A stretch of DNA of 6,259 bases from Pseudomonadota bacterium (GTDB taxonomy: Bacteria > Pseudomonadota > Gammaproteobacteria > Acidithiobacillales > Acidithiobacillaceae), in NCBI GenBank assembly GCA_021839095.1, contig JAKCBU010000071.1:1-6259 (forward strand). Direction: 5' to 3'. Both the position numbers and the translations under genes were made by a program. Below are positions 1 to 5,648 of the stretch, in pieces. Every line of letters begins with the position of its first letter. Within the stretch, counting starts at the first letter, position 1. Under the pieces are notes generated by a model. It did not search any database and had not been told where the DNA came from. It worked only from the letters and a program-made list of their open reading frames with translations.

Positions 1-1
1 G

Positions 2-415
2 ATCTATGCGAGCCTGCCGGTGAACCAGCCGCATTGTCCCGTGCATACTTATCATCGCGATGGCCATATGCGTTTCGACGGTAACTCCGGAGGAAGCGTA
101 AATTATGAACCGAATAGCTTCTCCGGACCCGTACAGGCTCCTGAATATCGCGCACCACCTCTGAAAATATCCGGGGATGCCGATCGTTATGATCATCGCC
201 AAGGCAATGAGGACTACCAGCAGGCAGGCGATTTATTTCGCTTGATGAGCGCCGATCAGAAAGCGCAATTGATCGGAAATATTGTCGGTGCCATGCGTGA
301 GGTGCCCAGGTTTATTCAGATCCGTCAGATTGGCCACTTTATGAAGGCGGATGCTGCCTATGGGAAAGGTGTGGCGGACGGGTTGGGTATCGATCTTGGC
401 GAAGTGTCATCATAG
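2..415 (+). CDS. Monofunctional heme catalase, C-terminal part (5' end outside the window)
   Basis: Catalase disproportionates hydrogen peroxide to water and oxygen in the cytoplasm. The reading frame is open from base 2, giving 137 residues before TAG at 413-415. The stretch beginning YASLPVNQPHCPVHTYHRDG, followed by MRFDGNSGG and NYEPNSFSGP, is the classic post-heme region of small-subunit (KatA-like) catalases. The last ~65 residues (DHRQGNEDYQQAGDLFRLM, then VGAMREVP, QIRQIGHFMKADAAYG and GVADGLGIDL) form the catalase-related C-terminal domain. By family alignment the proximal heme tyrosine should lie about a dozen codons left of the window, so it cannot be checked. There is no long extension after the core, which argues against the large-subunit KatE type. 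The GTG at 20 is an internal Val codon, not a start. G+C here is lower than in the following genes. I leave the symbol blank because katA, katB and katE cannot be separated from this fragment. Confidence 0.95.
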   Translation: MYASLPVNQPHCPVHTYHRDGHMRFDGNSGGSVNYEPNSFSGPVQAPEYRAPPLKISGDADRYDHRQGNEDYQQAGDLFRLMSADQKAQLIGNIVGAMREVPRFIQIRQIGHFMKADAAYGKGVADGLGIDLGEVSS

Positions 416-436
416 ACAGGCACCATGTCGGTGAGA

Positions 437-459
437 CCGATGGGGTCTCTTCCCATCGG
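437..459. terminator. Hairpin between convergent catalase and comM, possible bidirectional terminator
   Basis: A perfect 8-bp inverted repeat, CCGATGGG (437-444) and CCCATCGG (452-459), encloses a 7-nt loop. It lies 22 nt after the catalase stop and about 40 nt beyond the comM stop on the other strand, where a shared terminator would be expected. Neither strand has a clear U-run directly after the stem, so intrinsic termination is an inference from position and symmetry. Confidence 0.5.
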
Positions 460-462
460 GCC

Positions 463-480
463 GCTGGTGTAATGACCAGC
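463..480. terminator. Second hairpin in the catalase/comM convergent gap
   Basis: A perfect 6-bp inverted repeat, GCTGGT (463-468) and ACCAGC (475-480), with a 6-nt loop follows 3 nt after the first hairpin. On the plus strand it is followed after a few bases by a weak T-rich stretch (GGTTCTTT). Together the two stem-loops probably separate the convergent transcription units. The short stem makes it weak alone. Confidence 0.35.
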
Positions 481-499
481 CATGGTTCTTTCGGCTGAA

Positions 500-2011
500 T
501 TATTGCGCCAGCGTCCGCGCCAGGCGTCGATACTGGATGGCTTCCGCCAGATGCCGGGTGGCGATTTGATCGCTTCCCTCCAAGTCCGCAATGCTGCGGG
601 CGACACGCAGCACCCGGTGGTAACCGCGTGCGGAGAGGTGCAGGGTCTCGGTGGCGCGGCTGAGCAGGCGGGTGCCCACCGTATCGAGCGCGCAAAACTG
701 GTCGAACAGATCGCCTTGAAGTTGCGCGTTGCGCACCTGCTGGCGCTGCCACTGGCGTTCAACGGCCTCGGCAACGCGTGCGCGCCAGTAGGTGGAGTTC
801 TCGCCCTGTGCCGCCTCCTGCAGGGTGCTCACCGGCAGGGCGGGCACCTCCATCTGGAGGTCGATGCGGTCCAGCAGCGGTCCGGAGAGCCGGCTGCGGT
901 ATTGGCTGATTTGCGCCGGGGTGCAGCGGCACGCCCGCTGCGGATCACCGAGGTGGCCGCAGGGGCAGGGATTCATCGCCGCGACCAACTGGAAACGGGC
1001 CGGAAAAGTGGTCCGCCGCGCCGCCCGGGCGATATGGATTTCTCCGGACTCCAGCGGCTCCCGCAGCACCTCCAGCACCGCACGGGGGAATTCGGGCATT
1101 TCGTCCAGGAAAAGGATGCCGTGGTGCGCCAGGCTGATTTCGCCGGGGCGCGGGTGTGAACCCCCACCCACCAGTGCCGCTGAAGAAGCGCTATGATGGG
1201 GTGTGCGGAACGGGCGTCTGCCCCAATGGCGCATATCGAAGCCACCCCCTTGCAAGCTGTGGATGGCGGCTACTTCCAGCGCCTCACTGCGGCGCAGGGG
1301 CGGCAGGAGGCCGGGCAGGCGCGCCGCCAGCATACTCTTGCCAGTGCCCGGCGGGCCGGACAGGAGCAGGTGATGGCCGCCCACCGCCGCGACGATCAGT
1401 GCTCGCTTGGCGGATTCCTGACCGCGCACGTCGCGCAAGTCGGGGTAGGGCAGGGTGGATTCCATGCCCTCCACCTCGGCGACGACCTCGGGCAGACGAT
1501 CCGTGCCGCGCAGGTGGGCGACGGCTTCCATCAGGTTCATGCAGGCAAGAACGGAGGTGCTTCGCGCAAAGGCGGCTTCCTGGGCATTGCCTTGCGGCAC
1601 CAGAATGGTGCGTCCCGCTTGCCCCGCCGCCAGTGTGCTGGACAAGGTACCCGTCACCGGACGCAAACTGCCGTCCAAGGCCAGTTCACCGATCATCTCC
1701 AATTTTTCCAATGCCGCCGAAGGGAGTTGTCCGCTGGCGGCGAGAATGCCGATGGCCATGGGTAGGTCAAAGCGTCCCCCTTCCTTGGGCAGGTCGGCGG
1801 GCGCCAGATTGACGACCATCCGCCGCGCCGGGAAGTCGAAACCACTATTCTGAATGGCCGAGCGCACCCGGTCACGCGCTTCTTTGACCGCCGTTTCGGC
1901 GAGACCGACCACGGCGAAGGTGGGCAGCCCGGGACCCAGATCGCACTCCACCGTCACGCCTGCTGCGTATATTCCGGTCAGTGCGCGGCTATGGACTGTC
2001 GCCAGTGGCAA
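500..2011 (-). CDS. comM: ComM/YifB-family AAA+ helicase (Mg-chelatase-like), natural transformation
   Basis: ComM is a hexameric AAA+ helicase that drives branch migration during integration of incoming single-stranded DNA in natural transformation (known for Vibrio ComM). This 503-residue protein has near-identical length to E. coli YifB. The N-terminal ChlI-like domain (about 1-170) carries VKEARDRVRSAI (42-53) and NLAPADLPKEGGRFDLP (68-84). The Mg-chelatase AAA+ core has Walker A GPPGTGKS (219-226), RTPHHSAS (269-276), Walker B ILFLDE (299-304), and the cysteine cluster NPCPCG...CRC (C349, C351, C361, C363). LLDRID (379-384) precedes the C-terminal helical domain, which ends in the typical SARGYHRVLRVARSIADLEG and IQYRRL. 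The start is a TTG: MPLATVHSRAL matches the family N-terminus, and AAGGG lies 6 nt upstream. It begins 2 nt after the ubiK stop, so it is the last gene of the ubi cluster and probably translationally coupled. All key ATPase motifs are intact. Whether this organism is transformable cannot be judged here. Confidence 0.96.
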   Translation of the reverse strand: MPLATVHSRALTGIYAAGVTVECDLGPGLPTFAVVGLAETAVKEARDRVRSAIQNSGFDFPARRMVVNLAPADLPKEGGRFDLPMAIGILAASGQLPSAALEKLEMIGELALDGSLRPVTGTLSSTLAAGQAGRTILVPQGNAQEAAFARSTSVLACMNLMEAVAHLRGTDRLPEVVAEVEGMESTLPYPDLRDVRGQESAKRALIVAAVGGHHLLLSGPPGTGKSMLAARLPGLLPPLRRSEALEVAAIHSLQGGGFDMRHWGRRPFRTPHHSASSAALVGGGSHPRPGEISLAHHGILFLDEMPEFPRAVLEVLREPLESGEIHIARAARRTTFPARFQLVAAMNPCPCGHLGDPQRACRCTPAQISQYRSRLSGPLLDRIDLQMEVPALPVSTLQEAAQGENSTYWRARVAEAVERQWQRQQVRNAQLQGDLFDQFCALDTVGTRLLSRATETLHLSARGYHRVLRVARSIADLEGSDQIATRHLAEAIQYRRLARTLAQ

Positions 2012-2013
2012 GC

Positions 2014-2277
2014 TCAGCCCTTGCCGGTGTCTTCGTCCACCACGGCTGCGGGCGCCAGCGCGTTGAGGCGTTCTTCCAGCACCGCGACGCGCGCGGTGAG
2101 GCGGGAAAGCAGGTCCTGTTGCACATCAAATTCGTCGCGTGTGACCAGATCCAGACGATCCAGCGCATTGGCGAGCATGGCGCGCGCCTGCTTATCCATA
2201 TCTTCCTTGACTGTCCCCAAACGGGCGAGGGTGTCGCCAAGGGCGGCGGCGATATCGTCGGCAATTCGGTGTTGCAT
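2014..2277 (-). CDS. ubiK: UbiK family ubiquinone-biosynthesis accessory factor (formerly YqiC/BMFP)
   Basis: UbiK is a small coiled-coil protein that associates with UbiJ and the Ubi hydroxylase/methyltransferase complex and is needed for efficient aerobic ubiquinone synthesis. The 87-residue product has an amphipathic N-terminal half, then the family signature LDLVTRDEFDVQ (42-53), closely matching E. coli UbiK (LDLVSREEFDVQ). A leucine-heptad coiled coil follows (about 54-74, LLSRLTARVAVLEERLNAL), with a short Ala/Asp-rich tail. It is slightly shorter than the E. coli protein (~96 aa) because the tail is reduced. ATG at 2275-2277 is preceded by a strong AAGGAG. The gene begins 1 nt after the stop of the upstream hydroxylase gene (TGA-C-ATG) and ends 2 nt before comM. 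Location directly behind two ubiquinone hydroxylase genes strongly supports the functional call. A ubiJ gene is not in the window. Confidence 0.93.
   Translation of the reverse strand: MQHRIADDIAAALGDTLARLGTVKEDMDKQARAMLANALDRLDLVTRDEFDVQQDLLSRLTARVAVLEERLNALAPAAVVDEDTGKG
2018..2022 (-). promoter_or_regulatory. Ribosome binding site of comM supporting the TTG start
   Basis: On the minus strand AAGGG sits inside the last codons of ubiK, 6 nt before TTG at 2009-2011. It supports the TTG start, which also restores the expected ComM N-terminus. No ATG near this position fits both the spacing and the family alignment. Confidence 0.6.
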
Positions 2278-2278
2278 G

Positions 2279-3478
2279 TCAGTCTCCTTGAAGGCCCATG
2301 GCCTGACGGATGAGAAAACGTTTGACGGGCGCGATCATCCCCGTTCCCAGCATCCCCAGGTCGCGCAGTCGGGCAAGCCCGCGACTGCGGTTGGAAAAAA
2401 GGTGGCTGAGGGCGCCGCAGGTCAGCACGGTAACGAGATTATCAGGCCGCCGTGCACTTTGATAGCGACGCAACACGTTGGCTTCGCCCCAGTCCTCATG
2501 GCGCTGGCGGGCTGTTGCGATGACTTTCATCAACTGTTCAGCGTCGCGAAAGCCCAGATTCACACCGAGCCCCGCCAACGGATGGACACCGTGGGCGGTA
2601 TCCCCCGCCAACACGCTACGTGCTCCGATGTAACGGCTGCTGTGCAGTCCGGAGAGTGGATAGCTGCCGCGGCGTCCTATACGGTGAAAATGTCCCAGTT
2701 GCGGGCCGAAGGCCTGATGTAACTGGTGGAGAAACTGGGCATCATCCAAGGCCATCAGGTGGCGCGCACGCGCATGTTTCGCGCTCCAGACGATAGAGGC
2801 CCGGGCTTTACCGTCGGCATCGCCGCTAAAGGGGAGTACCGCCAACGGTCCGGTGGGGAGGAAACGCTGATAGGCGGTGTGGCGATGGGGTTTTTCTATC
2901 CAGACTGTCGCGGTAATCGCGTCCTGCCCATAGTTTTCCCGGAACACCGGCGCCTGAATGAGCGTGTTGCGTAAGGACGATTGCCGTCCCTCCGCAATGG
3001 CCAGCAGAGTGCCGTGGAACTCCGTCCCCGAGGTGTCGATGAGATGCATGGCTCTACTGTCGGCGCAAGCGCTGGTGATTTCCCGGTCATAGTGTATGCG
3101 GAGCCCGGTTTTTTCCAGTGCCATGCGCAAGATCTGTTCCAGACGGCGATTCTCGACTATGTGCCCGAGGTGATCCGCATCCCCTTCCGCGGCATCCAGG
3201 CGGATGCTGCCTGGACCTTCCGCATCCCAAACCTGCATTCGCTCCACGGCGCTACCCAGCGTGCTGACATCCAGGCCCAGCCGGTCAAGAAATCGCTGGG
3301 AACCCAGGGTAATCAGACTGGCACGTTCAAAGGGGTCTGGTGCGGCACAGGCCGCGGCGCTGCGCTTCTCGAACACGGCAACCCGCAATCCGGCCTGGTG
3401 GGCCGCCAGGGCGAGACTGGCGCCGACCAGGCCAGCGCCGGAAACCATGAGATCGTAGTGGGTTGCCTCAGAAGACAT
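2279..3478 (-). CDS. UbiI/UbiF-type FAD-dependent ubiquinone hydroxylase (UbiH/COQ6 family)
   Basis: This is a class A flavoprotein monooxygenase that hydroxylates the ubiquinone ring using O2 and a reductant, probably as part of the soluble Ubi complex. The 399 residues contain, in order, the FAD dinucleotide fold GAGLVG (14-19) with E37 at the end of beta-2, the interior match VWDAEG...LGHIVENRRLEQ (83-115), the DG-type motif as AEGRQSSLR (162-170), FLPTGPLAVLP (206-216), and the second FAD motif GDTAHGVHPLAGLG (292-305) followed by NLGFRD (307-312). GD rather than GN, the VEN stretch and the C-terminal LIRQAMGL resemble UbiI and UbiF more than UbiH, but I cannot decide between C5 (UbiI) and C6 (UbiF) hydroxylation. 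Oddities are Glu in place of the usual Asp of the DG motif, and Leu in place of Gln in HPLAGQG. The gene overlaps the end of ubiH by 11 bp, with only a weak SD, so reinitiation is likely. The next possible Met (residue 11) would leave almost nothing before the FAD loop, so the first ATG is kept. Confidence 0.88.
   Translation of the reverse strand: MSSEATHYDLMVSGAGLVGASLALAAHQAGLRVAVFEKRSAAACAAPDPFERASLITLGSQRFLDRLGLDVSTLGSAVERMQVWDAEGPGSIRLDAAEGDADHLGHIVENRRLEQILRMALEKTGLRIHYDREITSACADSRAMHLIDTSGTEFHGTLLAIAEGRQSSLRNTLIQAPVFRENYGQDAITATVWIEKPHRHTAYQRFLPTGPLAVLPFSGDADGKARASIVWSAKHARARHLMALDDAQFLHQLHQAFGPQLGHFHRIGRRGSYPLSGLHSSRYIGARSVLAGDTAHGVHPLAGLGVNLGFRDAEQLMKVIATARQRHEDWGEANVLRRYQSARRPDNLVTVLTCGALSHLFSNRSRGLARLRDLGMLGTGMIAPVKRFLIRQAMGLQGD
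2284..2289 (-). promoter_or_regulatory. Strong Shine-Dalgarno of ubiK
   Basis: On the minus strand AAGGAG lies 6 nt before the ubiK ATG and is embedded in the final codons of the preceding hydroxylase gene. It is the best ribosome binding site in the operon, suggesting ubiK is translated efficiently in its own right and not only by coupling. Confidence 0.75.
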
Positions 3479-4697
3479 GGTGTTCGTCCATGGAGAAATC
3501 CGGGATAGCGCTCTGCGCCGGGAGGTGAACGCCAGCGAGTCGTGCGGCGAGTTCGCGTTTCCCGAACGGTATCTGATCGAGCAGAGTCAGCGCGGTGGCG
3601 CGCATCAGTCGCAGCGGCAGGCGTGGGCTGCTGAACAGACGGTTCATTGTCTCGGTGAAAACAATGGTCTCCAGCCGATCGCGGCGGCGGATGCGGGCGT
3701 AATCGCGCAGCAGCGATGCCTCTCCGGGATCGTTACCGCGCGCCGCCGCCTCCCGCAGCAGGGCGGCAAGGGTCACGGCGTCGCGCAGTCCCAGATTGTA
3801 ACCCTGTCCCGCCAGCGGGTGGAGGGTCTGCGCGGCGTTGCCCACCAGAGCCAGGCGCTGGTTCGGTTCGGCCCACAGCCGCTGAAAAAACAGCGGGTGG
3901 ACGCTACGTGGACCCGTCAAGGTCAGCGGCGGCAAATGCGGTGGCCGCTGGTGATTCAATATCTTCAGGAAGGCCGCGTCGGAGTGGTCCAGTATTCGGC
4001 TGGCATCGCCCGGGCGTAAGCTCCAGACGATGGAGAATTGGTGATTGCCGATAGGCAGGAAGGCCAGTGGCCCGCTCTCCAGGAAGTGTTCGAAGGCGAC
4101 ACCGGGCAGGGGTTGTCGTGGAGTGACTGTGGCGATGACGGCGTGGCGGTTATGGTCCCAACCCATGCGTTGCAGGGCGGCAAGGCGCGCCAAGCCACCA
4201 TGGCCCCCATCGGCGACCACTACCAGTGCCGTTTCGACACGCAGATCCGGCCAGTCCAGTTGTACCCGGTCCGGAAACCATTGCAGAGTTTGTAATGGTC
4301 CGGAGGATGCCTGCTGGAGCCGGCCGCAGCGTGCCAGGGACAGCGCGAGTGCTTCATTCAAGGTTTCCAGACCGGCGACTTCCCCCAGTCGCCGCTCGGG
4401 CGCATTCAGCAGGCTGTGCTCCAGACGTACCTGTCCGCTGATGCCTTGCTGGGTGATCTGCACGATCTGAATGGCGGCGGCACCGGTCAGCGGCATGGTC
4501 ACGCCTAACCGACGCAGCAACCGGCGGCTGCCCAGCGCCAGCGCGACGGTACGATCGCTCTGCGATGGTCGGGGCTGACCCAGCGGTGAAGTATCCAGCA
4601 TGACCACGTGTAACGGGCTGTCCGCCAAGGCGAGGACCAGACTACGCGCCACCGGACCATCTCCGAGGATGGCCAGGTCGGCGCTCAGCGTACGCAT
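3468..4697 (-). CDS. ubiH: UbiH-type 2-polyprenyl-6-methoxyphenol hydroxylase (FAD-dependent)
   Basis: UbiH hydroxylates the decarboxylated ring carbon (C1) in aerobic ubiquinone biosynthesis. The 409-residue product shows UbiH-specific GNAAQTLHPLAGQG (286-299) with NLGLRD (301-306). The GN-AAQ form, instead of GD-AAH, is diagnostic against UbiI and UbiF. Other family marks are DRTVAL (48-53), VVADGG (160-165, DG motif), FLESGPLAFLP (205-215), IVWSL (223-227) and a C-terminal helical tail. The N-terminal FAD loop is unusual: LGDGPVAR (11-18) has Ala where GxGxxG has its third Gly, and D35 replaces the usual Glu at the end of beta-2. The chosen start is ATG 4695-4697, with GGAG 5 nt upstream. 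An in-frame ATG at 4728-4730 has no SD and overlaps the predicted -10 box. It is the first gene of the minus-strand operon, and its TGA overlaps the start of the second hydroxylase gene. Length is close to E. coli UbiH (392 aa). Confidence 0.9.
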   Translation of the reverse strand: MRTLSADLAILGDGPVARSLVLALADSPLHVVMLDTSPLGQPRPSQSDRTVALALGSRRLLRRLGVTMPLTGAAAIQIVQITQQGISGQVRLEHSLLNAPERRLGEVAGLETLNEALALSLARCGRLQQASSGPLQTLQWFPDRVQLDWPDLRVETALVVVADGGHGGLARLAALQRMGWDHNRHAVIATVTPRQPLPGVAFEHFLESGPLAFLPIGNHQFSIVWSLRPGDASRILDHSDAAFLKILNHQRPPHLPPLTLTGPRSVHPLFFQRLWAEPNQRLALVGNAAQTLHPLAGQGYNLGLRDAVTLAALLREAAARGNDPGEASLLRDYARIRRRDRLETIVFTETMNRLFSSPRLPLRLMRATALTLLDQIPFGKRELAARLAGVHLPAQSAIPDFSMDEHHVF

Positions 4698-4702
4698 AAT
4701 CT

Positions 4703-4706
4703 CTCC
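4703..4706 (-). promoter_or_regulatory. Ribosome binding site of ubiH, deciding the start
   Basis: Minus-strand GGAG (within GGAGAG) lies 5 nt before ATG 4695-4697. The alternative in-frame ATG 33 nt upstream is preceded by TTGGTCTTAA, which has no anti-SD complement. This favours the shorter protein beginning MRTLSADLAILGDG. Confidence 0.65.
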
Positions 4707-4728
4707 GGCGAAATCTCCATATCCGGCC

Positions 4729-4757
4729 ATTTAAGACCAAGACACCTCATACAGCAA
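4729..4757 (-). promoter_or_regulatory. Predicted sigma70-type promoter of the ubiH-hydroxylase-ubiK-comM operon
   Basis: On the minus strand a -35-like TTGCTG (4752-4757) and a -10-like TTAAAT (4729-4734) are separated by 17 nt. Matches to consensus are 3 of 6 and 4 of 6, so this is modest. Transcription would start near 4722, about 25 nt before the chosen ubiH ATG and inside the only intergenic gap upstream of the operon. Position and ideal spacing carry most of the weight. Confidence 0.4.
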
Positions 4758-4791
4758 GTCCCGGCGGTATCGTGGCGGCGTTGGATGTCCG

Positions 4792-4820
4792 TTTACCCCG
4801 GGGTTTCCCGGCTGTAAGAT
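4792..4820 (+). promoter_or_regulatory. Predicted sigma70-type promoter of tatD-tcdA
   Basis: TTTACC (4792-4797) and TAAGAT (4815-4820) are 17 nt apart, each matching 4 of 6 consensus bases. The expected transcription start falls at about 4826-4828, on or next to the tatD ATG. The spacer and -35 include a perfect 10-bp palindrome ACCCCGGGGT (4795-4804) and a CCGGG/CCCGG inverted repeat (4798-4811), which could be a protein-binding site or chance in G+C-rich DNA. Confidence 0.35.
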
Positions 4821-4826
4821 CGGGGC

Positions 4827-5648
4827 ATGGAACCCCTCACTCGCGATGCCGCGAACGATGCGGTGGCGCTTCCTTTGCGTGGGCTGGTGGATAGCCATTG
4901 CCATTTGGATGACGCGGCCTTTGATGTGGATCGCGACGCCGTCGTGCGCCGCGCGACGGCGGTTGGCGTGCACACGATCATCGTTCCGGCCTACAGTCCT
5001 TCATATTGGTTCCGCGTCAGAGAAGTCTGCGCGCGCTATCCGGAATTGAATCCGGCCTTTGGCGTGCATCCGCTGTACCTGGAGGATCGGGAAGCGGGCT
5101 GGGAAGATGTGTTGGCCAACTGTCTGACCGATGCCGTGGCTCTGGGGGAGATCGGACTGGATACCTGTGCAGGCGCGCCCGACGCGCTCCGCCAACGCGC
5201 CTGTTTCACGACCCAACTCGCCATGGCGCGGCAGTTGCATTTGCCCGTGATTCTCCACGCCCGGGGTTGTGTAGAAGAAGTGATACTCATCCTGCGACGC
5301 TTTCCTGATCTGCGTGGGGTGCTCCACAGTTTTTCGGGCAGCCTGGTGCAGGCGCAGCGCCTGATCGATCTGGGATTTCTGCTGGGACTCGGTGGCGCGC
5401 TGACGCACCCGCGCGCCCGGCGTCTGCGCGCGACGGCGGAATGGTTGCCCGCAGAATCCCTGCTGATGGAAACCGATGCCCCCTGGCAACCCCCGTATGC
5501 GCACCTTGGCATGCGTAATGAGCCGGCCTATCTGACGATGGTCGCCGCCAGTCTCGCGCGGTTGCGGCATATTTCGGTCCAAGAAGTCGCGCGGATCACC
5601 GCGCAAAACGCCCGCTCCTTATTTTCTCTGCAGGGAATCCCGCAATGA
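4827..5648 (+). CDS. tatD: TatD-family metal-dependent hydrolase / DNase
   Basis: TatD proteins are cytoplasmic TIM-barrel metallohydrolases with 3'-5' exonuclease or DNase activity. Despite the name they are not needed for Tat export. The 273 residues carry the complete metal-ligand set: DSHCHLD (H24, H26), LGEIGLD (E108), PVILHAR (H144), GVLHSFSG (H167) and METDAP (D217). GVHP (79-82), the closing MRNEPAYL and the tail ITAQNARSLF are also standard. The N-terminus is about 20 residues longer than usual, since most family members start one to five residues before DSH. There is no clear SD before ATG 4827, so either the message is leaderless or translation begins at a downstream GTG or TTG such as 4863 or 4875. 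The stop overlaps the next gene's ATG by 4 bp (ATGA), indicating co-translation. E. coli has three paralogues (TatD, YcfH, YjjV). I cannot tell which subfamily this is, so the symbol is a family label. Confidence 0.93.
   Translation: MEPLTRDAANDAVALPLRGLVDSHCHLDDAAFDVDRDAVVRRATAVGVHTIIVPAYSPSYWFRVREVCARYPELNPAFGVHPLYLEDREAGWEDVLANCLTDAVALGEIGLDTCAGAPDALRQRACFTTQLAMARQLHLPVILHARGCVEEVILILRRFPDLRGVLHSFSGSLVQAQRLIDLGFLLGLGGALTHPRARRLRATAEWLPAESLLMETDAPWQPPYAHLGMRNEPAYLTMVAASLARLRHISVQEVARITAQNARSLFSLQGIPQ

Larger units (their letters stand above)
4698..4826. other. Divergent intergenic region between ubiH and tatD
   Basis: This 129-bp gap is the only divergent junction in the window, and both multigene units must be transcribed from it or from read-through. 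It holds back-to-back promoter candidates about 35 bp apart, the ubiH SD, and the palindrome ACCCCGGGGT. I see no riboswitch-like structure or small gene supported by a start site. Confidence 0.7.

Noticed and set aside
482..1159. A 225-codon plus-strand open frame antisense to comM
   Set aside because: It lies wholly opposite well-conserved ComM coding sequence, has low-complexity G+C-rich composition and no recognisable family. It is a shadow frame.
1156..1812. A 218-codon plus-strand open frame, rich in Arg, Pro and Ala, opposite comM
   Set aside because: Composition is typical of an antisense shadow in G+C-rich DNA. ComM motifs on the other strand are intact throughout.
1991..2722. A 243-codon plus-strand frame opposite ubiK and the second hydroxylase
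   Set aside because: It crosses two genuine minus-strand genes, has no family match that I recognise, and no plausible SD.
3468..4697. UbiH as a pseudogene because of its altered FAD loop
   Set aside because: The frame is uninterrupted, near normal length, and the remaining motifs are well kept, which argues for a functional variant.
4731..4973. An 80-codon minus-strand frame upstream of ubiH
   Set aside because: Most of it is antisense to the conserved TatD N-terminus, and its end lies in the predicted ubiH promoter. There is no sign of a real small gene.
5001..5606. A 201-codon minus-strand frame opposite tatD
   Set aside because: It is antisense to a complete metal-ligand set in TatD and has no recognisable domain.
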